From JAIYCX01 sp044351785 (GTDB lineage: Bacteria; Bdellovibrionota_C; UBA2361; SZUA-149; DAOLCO01), in contig JBILFC010000120.1 in the NCBI GenBank assembly GCA_044351785.1, positions 1-8,612 of the forward strand: 8,612 bases of DNA, written 5' to 3'. The notes under the pieces were generated by a model. It was given only the letters and a program-made list of their open reading frames with translations, was not told the origin of the DNA and did not search any database. Positions 5,154 to 8,612 of this stretch are shown in pieces (the first letter of the stretch is position 1; the number at the start of each line of letters is the position of its first letter). Position numbers and translations under genes: made by a program.

Positions 5154-5816
5154 AACCTGACCTGCTAAAATCACTCTTAACTGCTCACTTAACTCTCCTC
5201 TACTATCAACCCTCTTTGCATCATGAGCGCCAGATATTATCTTGCCTGAACGTGAAGCTAACAGCCTTCTAAATTCACTATTTTGGTTCTTCTGAAGAGA
5301 CTCCAAAGAAATTTCTAGCAACTTTAATTTATCCTTATTGGCCAGTAGCAACTCCAAATCCTCGTTTAAGGCCTTAAATTTAAGCTTTTCTATTTCTAAA
5401 TTTCTAGTCATTGCAAGTAACTCGCCTTCTAAAATAGCGTTCATACCACCCCGTACTAATCTTTCCTCTCTTGGAGCATGTAACTTAGTACTTACCAACT
5501 GCCCATCAGCTAAATAAAATAAACTCCAAACATAACGCAAATCTTTAATCTCGATGCCATCAAACTCATGTAGAAATAAATATCTACTCTCAGAGCTTAC
5601 CTCGTTTAAGTCTCCCAACTTAAAGTAACTAGAGCGGCAACTTTCTATAACCTGAAACTCACTTGTTACCTTTTGTAAACATGCTTTTATCGGCTCTGCA
5701 TTTAGAGAAATCTTCTCTGAAAGATAAGTGGGAGATGAATCATCAGCAACTGCTAACCCTAACTGAAATAATAGGCTTAAAAGAATAATGTATTTTAATC
5801 TATGTTTTTCCACCAC
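5148..5816 (-). CDS. Exported coiled-coil protein of unknown function
   Basis: A 222-residue protein with a clear Sec signal peptide: a basic n-region, hydrophobic residues 9-23, and a likely cleavage after AVA (24). There is no lipobox cysteine, so it should be a soluble periplasmic or secreted protein. The mature part has two cysteines (46 and 60) that could form a disulfide, an aromatic/beta-like segment (about 78-112), and a Leu/Glu/Lys-rich coiled-coil stretch (about 125-178). No known domain is recognised. GTG codons at 5816 and 5813 are the only usable starts before the hydrophobic core. Both overlap the end of the upstream gene by about 20 bases and sit beside GAGGA, which indicates translational coupling. 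It is the last gene of an operon with the membrane-anchored protein and the GH63-type glucosidase. Confidence 0.75.
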   Translation of the reverse strand: MVEKHRLKYIILLSLLFQLGLAVADDSSPTYLSEKISLNAEPIKACLQKVTSEFQVIESCRSSYFKLGDLNEVSSESRYLFLHEFDGIEIKDLRYVWSLFYLADGQLVSTKLHAPREERLVRGGMNAILEGELLAMTRNLEIEKLKFKALNEDLELLLANKDKLKLLEISLESLQKNQNSEFRRLLASRSGKIISGAHDAKRVDSRGELSEQLRVILAGQVK

Positions 5817-6595
5817 TCCTCGCTCTTACTAGGGGTTTTAACATCAGGTACAGTATGGATTGCTGCGGGAGAATGAGTGGCTTCAGGACTTGAAGACATT
5901 TCTGGCATAGTCTTATTAAATTTTTGCACCCCTAAATAAATCTTACCTTCCTCATCTAAGAGTCTAGTAGCAAGTGCAATCTCCTGACCCTCTATTGACG
6001 TTCTTAGCAGTATTTCCCTTGAACTACCGCTTTCTAATGGCAACTCTTTCATTTCTTTCTGGCTGGTATCGAAACTACCGTTTTGTAATTTGGAAATTAC
6101 ACTTTCCAACGATACAATATCTGAAGTAAGCTCTAGAATTTCATCTGATAAATTTTCTAACTCCCCAAGCATCTTAATAGTATTATCAGAAGCAACATGA
6201 CTGAGCTCAAAACTAGCAGCATTTAATTTAATTAAATCCGCTTGAAAATCTGATTCACTAAAGTCACCACACACTATTCTACCCTTTGAAATCTGACCTA
6301 ATGCTTCGAAGCTAAACACACAATTTTTACTCACTAAACGCAACTCCTGCCCTACTTCTAACCTTGCGTTAGACAACTCTCCAATCTCCGCATAAGCACC
6401 TTCTTCTAAAAAAGTGAATATAAACTGATTAGCAGAAATTCTCTTAAAGTAAGCGATCCGATTAGCTGGCGCAGATATTTTAATTGAATAGGCATCTCCT
6501 ACAGCGATATTCTCCATATTTTCGGTACCTTCTAATGAATAGAAGTAGAAAATAAGAATAGCTATTGATATAAAAAATAGAAAATACCGAATCAC
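5795..6595 (-). CDS. Single-pass membrane-anchored protein with coiled coil, unknown function
   Basis: About 266 residues from the preferred GTG at 6595. Residues 4-20 form one hydrophobic helix after a short basic start, predicting an N-in anchor with the bulk outside the cytoplasm. Next comes a beta-rich domain (about 30-115) with two cysteines (92 and 109) that could form a disulfide, a Leu/Glu coiled coil (about 142-172), a small second domain, and a Ser/Pro-rich tail ending EEWWKNID. A longer form starting at TTG 6637 would overlap the glucosidase gene by 38 bases and lacks a ribosome binding site. The GTG form starts four bases after the glucosidase stop, with AGAGGG upstream, though at a long spacing. 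The plan of anchor, beta domain and coiled coil resembles that of membrane-fusion or adaptor proteins only in outline; I see no family signature. Confidence 0.72.
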   Translation of the reverse strand: MIRYFLFFISIAILIFYFYSLEGTENMENIAVGDAYSIKISAPANRIAYFKRISANQFIFTFLEEGAYAEIGELSNARLEVGQELRLVSKNCVFSFEALGQISKGRIVCGDFSESDFQADLIKLNAASFELSHVASDNTIKMLGELENLSDEILELTSDIVSLESVISKLQNGSFDTSQKEMKELPLESGSSREILLRTSIEGQEIALATRLLDEEGKIYLGVQKFNKTMPEMSSSPEATHSPAAIHTVPDVKTPSKSEEWWKNID

Positions 6596-6599
6596 TCTA

Positions 6600-8612
6600 C
6601 TAGCTATCCCTCTCTCTAGGTTGAAGTAATTTAGCAACTAGAGCAGTCCATCCCGTCTGATGAGAAGCTCCCACCCCGCGTCCAGAGTCTCCGTGAAAAT
6701 ATTCATAAAATAGAATTTTATCGTCGAAATGAGGTTTCTTAAATAAACCAGCTTGATCCCCATACACTGGCCTATTCCCAGCGCTATCCTTTGTAAATAT
6801 TGAGACTAGTCTTCTTGATAAATTCTCAGATATCTCTTCTAAGTTTAAGAAAGTTCCACTACCCTTAGGAAATTCCACTTTAAAGTCTTCCCCGTAATAA
6901 TGGAAAAACTTCTGAAGAGACTCAATAATGAGGTAATTCACTGGGAACCAGATAGGCCCTCGCCAATTAGAATTTCCACCGAACATACGAGTACTTGATT
7001 CAGCAGGTTGATAATCAACGGAAACACTCTGATCCCCGTACTTAAACGTAAACGGATCTTTTTCATAAACCTTTGATAAAGCACGAATACCATAAGGCGA
7101 TAGGAATTCAGCCTCATCAAGCATTCTATTTAATATTTTCTTCATTCTATGGCCACGAAGAAGGGATAACAATCTACGTTGCCCCTTACCTGGTAAATCC
7201 CAATGAGATACTAAAGTTGCAAGCTCCGGCCTATTATTTAGGACCCAATTCATTCTTCGGTTGAAGTTAGGAAAGCGCTCTAACATTTCAGGCTCTATTG
7301 TTTCAACCCCAAATAAAGGTATCAAGCCAACCATAGACCTAAGTCTAAGAACCTCACTGTCACCATTAGGTAGCATTAATACATCGTAAAAAAACTCATC
7401 CTTATCGTCCCATAAACCAATTCCTTCTTCCGCCATATTTGTCATGGCCTGGGCAATAAACAAAAAGTGCTCAAAGAACTTCGACGCTATATCTTCGTAA
7501 ATTGAATTCTTTTTAGCTAGCTCTAGTGCCATCCTCATCATATTAAGCGCATACATAGCCATCCAGCTAGTACCATCTGCTTGATTAATATGACCACCAG
7601 TAGGTAATGGAGCACTCCTATCAAATACTCCAATATTATCTAGACCTAAAAATCCACCTTGGAAAATATTCCGTCCGCCAAGATCTTTTCTATTTACCCA
7701 CCAAGTAAAGTTAATCATTAATTTATGAAAAACTCTTTCTAAAAATCTTAAATCTCCTTCTCCACCTCTATGTTTTCTATCAATTTGAAATACACGCCAA
7801 GTAGCCCAAGCATGCACCGGAGGATTAACATCACCAAACGCCCATTCATAAGCTGGCATCTGCCCATTCGGATGCATATACCATTCACGAGTCATTAGGA
7901 TTAATTGCTTCTTCGCAAAATCTGAATCAATTAAAGCATAAGGAATACAATGAAATGCTAAATCCCAAGCGGCATACCAAGGATACTCCCAAGTATCAGG
8001 CATTGAAATTATATCAGCATTATAAAGATGCTTCCAAGATGCATTCCTACCCCTTTTCCTCTCCTCTGGGGGATGAGGGAACCCAGGATCACCTTCAAGC
8101 CAACGGTTAACATCAAAATGATAAAACTGCTTACACCAGAGTAAACCAGCAAATGCTTGCCTCTGAATTGATGCTTCTTCTGCGGAAAGTTTTCCGTAAT
8201 GCATATTTGAATAGAATTCATCGGCTTCTTTTTTCTTTAACGAAACAACCGCTTCTAACTCCGCTTTATTAAATACCCAATTGGAATCTACCTCATCTGC
8301 ACCAACAAATCTTAAATACACGGACTTCGTTTCTAAGGGAGCTAGTTTCAATGAATATCTAATTCCGCACTTAGTACCTTTCTTAAGAGGATTCACAGCT
8401 TCTTTTTCGCCCTCTACTATGAATCTCTCTACTCCATCTTTAAAATACTTACCTTCTGTTGGTAGGTTATAAAGAATTTTTCCATTTCTCTCGTTGTCAC
8501 AAAAAAGAGCCTCTCCACCATGTTCATAGTAAAGGGCATAAGAACCAACATGCGCATGAGTAAGATTAACAACATTACCTTGACCCTGCTCAAGTCTCGG
8601 ATGAACAGTAGA
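6600..8612 (-). CDS. GH63-type glucosidase (MGH1-like glycoside hydrolase), 5' end outside window
   Basis: The frame is open to the right edge: 670 residues are visible and the N-terminus is missing. It resembles the roughly 850-900-residue bacterial glucosidase / MGH1-like proteins related to GH63, inverting enzymes that cleave alpha-glucosidic bonds with an (alpha/alpha)6 barrel. Visible residues 1-102 match the usual beta-rich N-terminal domain, for example ALFCDNERN and VNPLKKGTKCGIRY. The barrel follows. The probable general acid is Asp217 in YPWYAAWDLAFH (codon 7962-7964). Conserved segments are WAFGDVNPPVHAWA, QADGTSWMAMYALNMM and MFGGNSNWRGPIWFPVNYL. The probable general base is Glu637 in FYEYFHGDSG (codon 6702-6704), near GASHQTGWTALVAKL. 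All core motifs are intact and the C-terminus is complete. No membrane segment is seen in the visible part. It is the upstream member of an operon with two envelope proteins. The natural substrate is unknown. Confidence 0.9.
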   Translation of the reverse strand, partial: STVHPRLEQGQGNVVNLTHAHVGSYALYYEHGGEALFCDNERNGKILYNLPTEGKYFKDGVERFIVEGEKEAVNPLKKGTKCGIRYSLKLAPLETKSVYLRFVGADEVDSNWVFNKAELEAVVSLKKKEADEFYSNMHYGKLSAEEASIQRQAFAGLLWCKQFYHFDVNRWLEGDPGFPHPPEERKRGRNASWKHLYNADIISMPDTWEYPWYAAWDLAFHCIPYALIDSDFAKKQLILMTREWYMHPNGQMPAYEWAFGDVNPPVHAWATWRVFQIDRKHRGGEGDLRFLERVFHKLMINFTWWVNRKDLGGRNIFQGGFLGLDNIGVFDRSAPLPTGGHINQADGTSWMAMYALNMMRMALELAKKNSIYEDIASKFFEHFLFIAQAMTNMAEEGIGLWDDKDEFFYDVLMLPNGDSEVLRLRSMVGLIPLFGVETIEPEMLERFPNFNRRMNWVLNNRPELATLVSHWDLPGKGQRRLLSLLRGHRMKKILNRMLDEAEFLSPYGIRALSKVYEKDPFTFKYGDQSVSVDYQPAESSTRMFGGNSNWRGPIWFPVNYLIIESLQKFFHYYGEDFKVEFPKGSGTFLNLEEISENLSRRLVSIFTKDSAGNRPVYGDQAGLFKKPHFDDKILFYEYFHGDSGRGVGASHQTGWTALVAKLLQPRERDS

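Noticed and set aside
8009..8472. Open frames 8009-8221 (-) and 8281-8472 (+), and a GTG start for the glucosidase at 8396.
   Set aside because: The glucosidase frame stays open and conserved up to 8612 (for example FCDNERN and KDGVERF), so 8396 is internal and the other frames are shadows.

Overview
The window is an AT-rich bacterial segment. It uses ATG, GTG and probably TTG starts and has tightly packed or overlapping genes. Nothing in it identifies the taxon. A Gram-negative host is a reasonable inference, because two adjacent genes encode envelope proteins, one with a clear Sec-type signal peptide and one with an N-terminal membrane anchor. I would not commit to a phylum. There are no rRNA, tRNA, CRISPR, integrase or transposase genes.

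Layout, left to right. (1) Positions 2-367 hold the C-terminal part of a small RBBP9/YdeN-type serine hydrolase. (2) Positions 423-1664 form a compact plus-strand cluster. It contains an unknown 80-residue protein, a DUF6036/MNT-like nucleotidyltransferase overlapping it out of frame, and a 202-residue membrane protein of PQ-loop/SWEET-like design that starts on a GTGA overlap. (3) Positions 1665-1897 are a gene-free regulatory region. It holds copy A of a duplicated promoter/leader, a perfect 36-bp palindrome, and a five-codon mini-ORF with a good ribosome binding site whose stop codon lies in the loop of a hairpin. (4) Positions 1898-3526 encode a 542-residue, mostly helical protein that I cannot assign, followed by a terminator. 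(5) Positions 3600-3710 carry a promoter and copy B of the same leader, which runs directly into an FAD-dependent amine-oxidase-family flavoenzyme (3687-5099). (6) A strong hairpin terminator separates this from a convergent minus-strand operon. That operon encodes a GH63-type glucosidase (5' end outside the window), a membrane-anchored protein and an exported coiled-coil protein.

The most unusual signal is the duplicated leader. Positions 1717-1808 and 3619-3710 align without gaps at 64 of 92 positions. The match spans an extended -10-like TGCTAT, a small hairpin, a GAGG-type ribosome binding site and the first codons of the flavoenzyme. The orphan 542-residue gene and the flavoenzyme gene are therefore preceded by related control regions. 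In copy A the reading frame is broken, and the palindrome begins five bases after the similarity ends. This suggests either co-regulation of the two genes or remodelling of an old tandem duplication. Beyond this shared leader, nothing in the sequence shows that the unrelated gene blocks act in one pathway.
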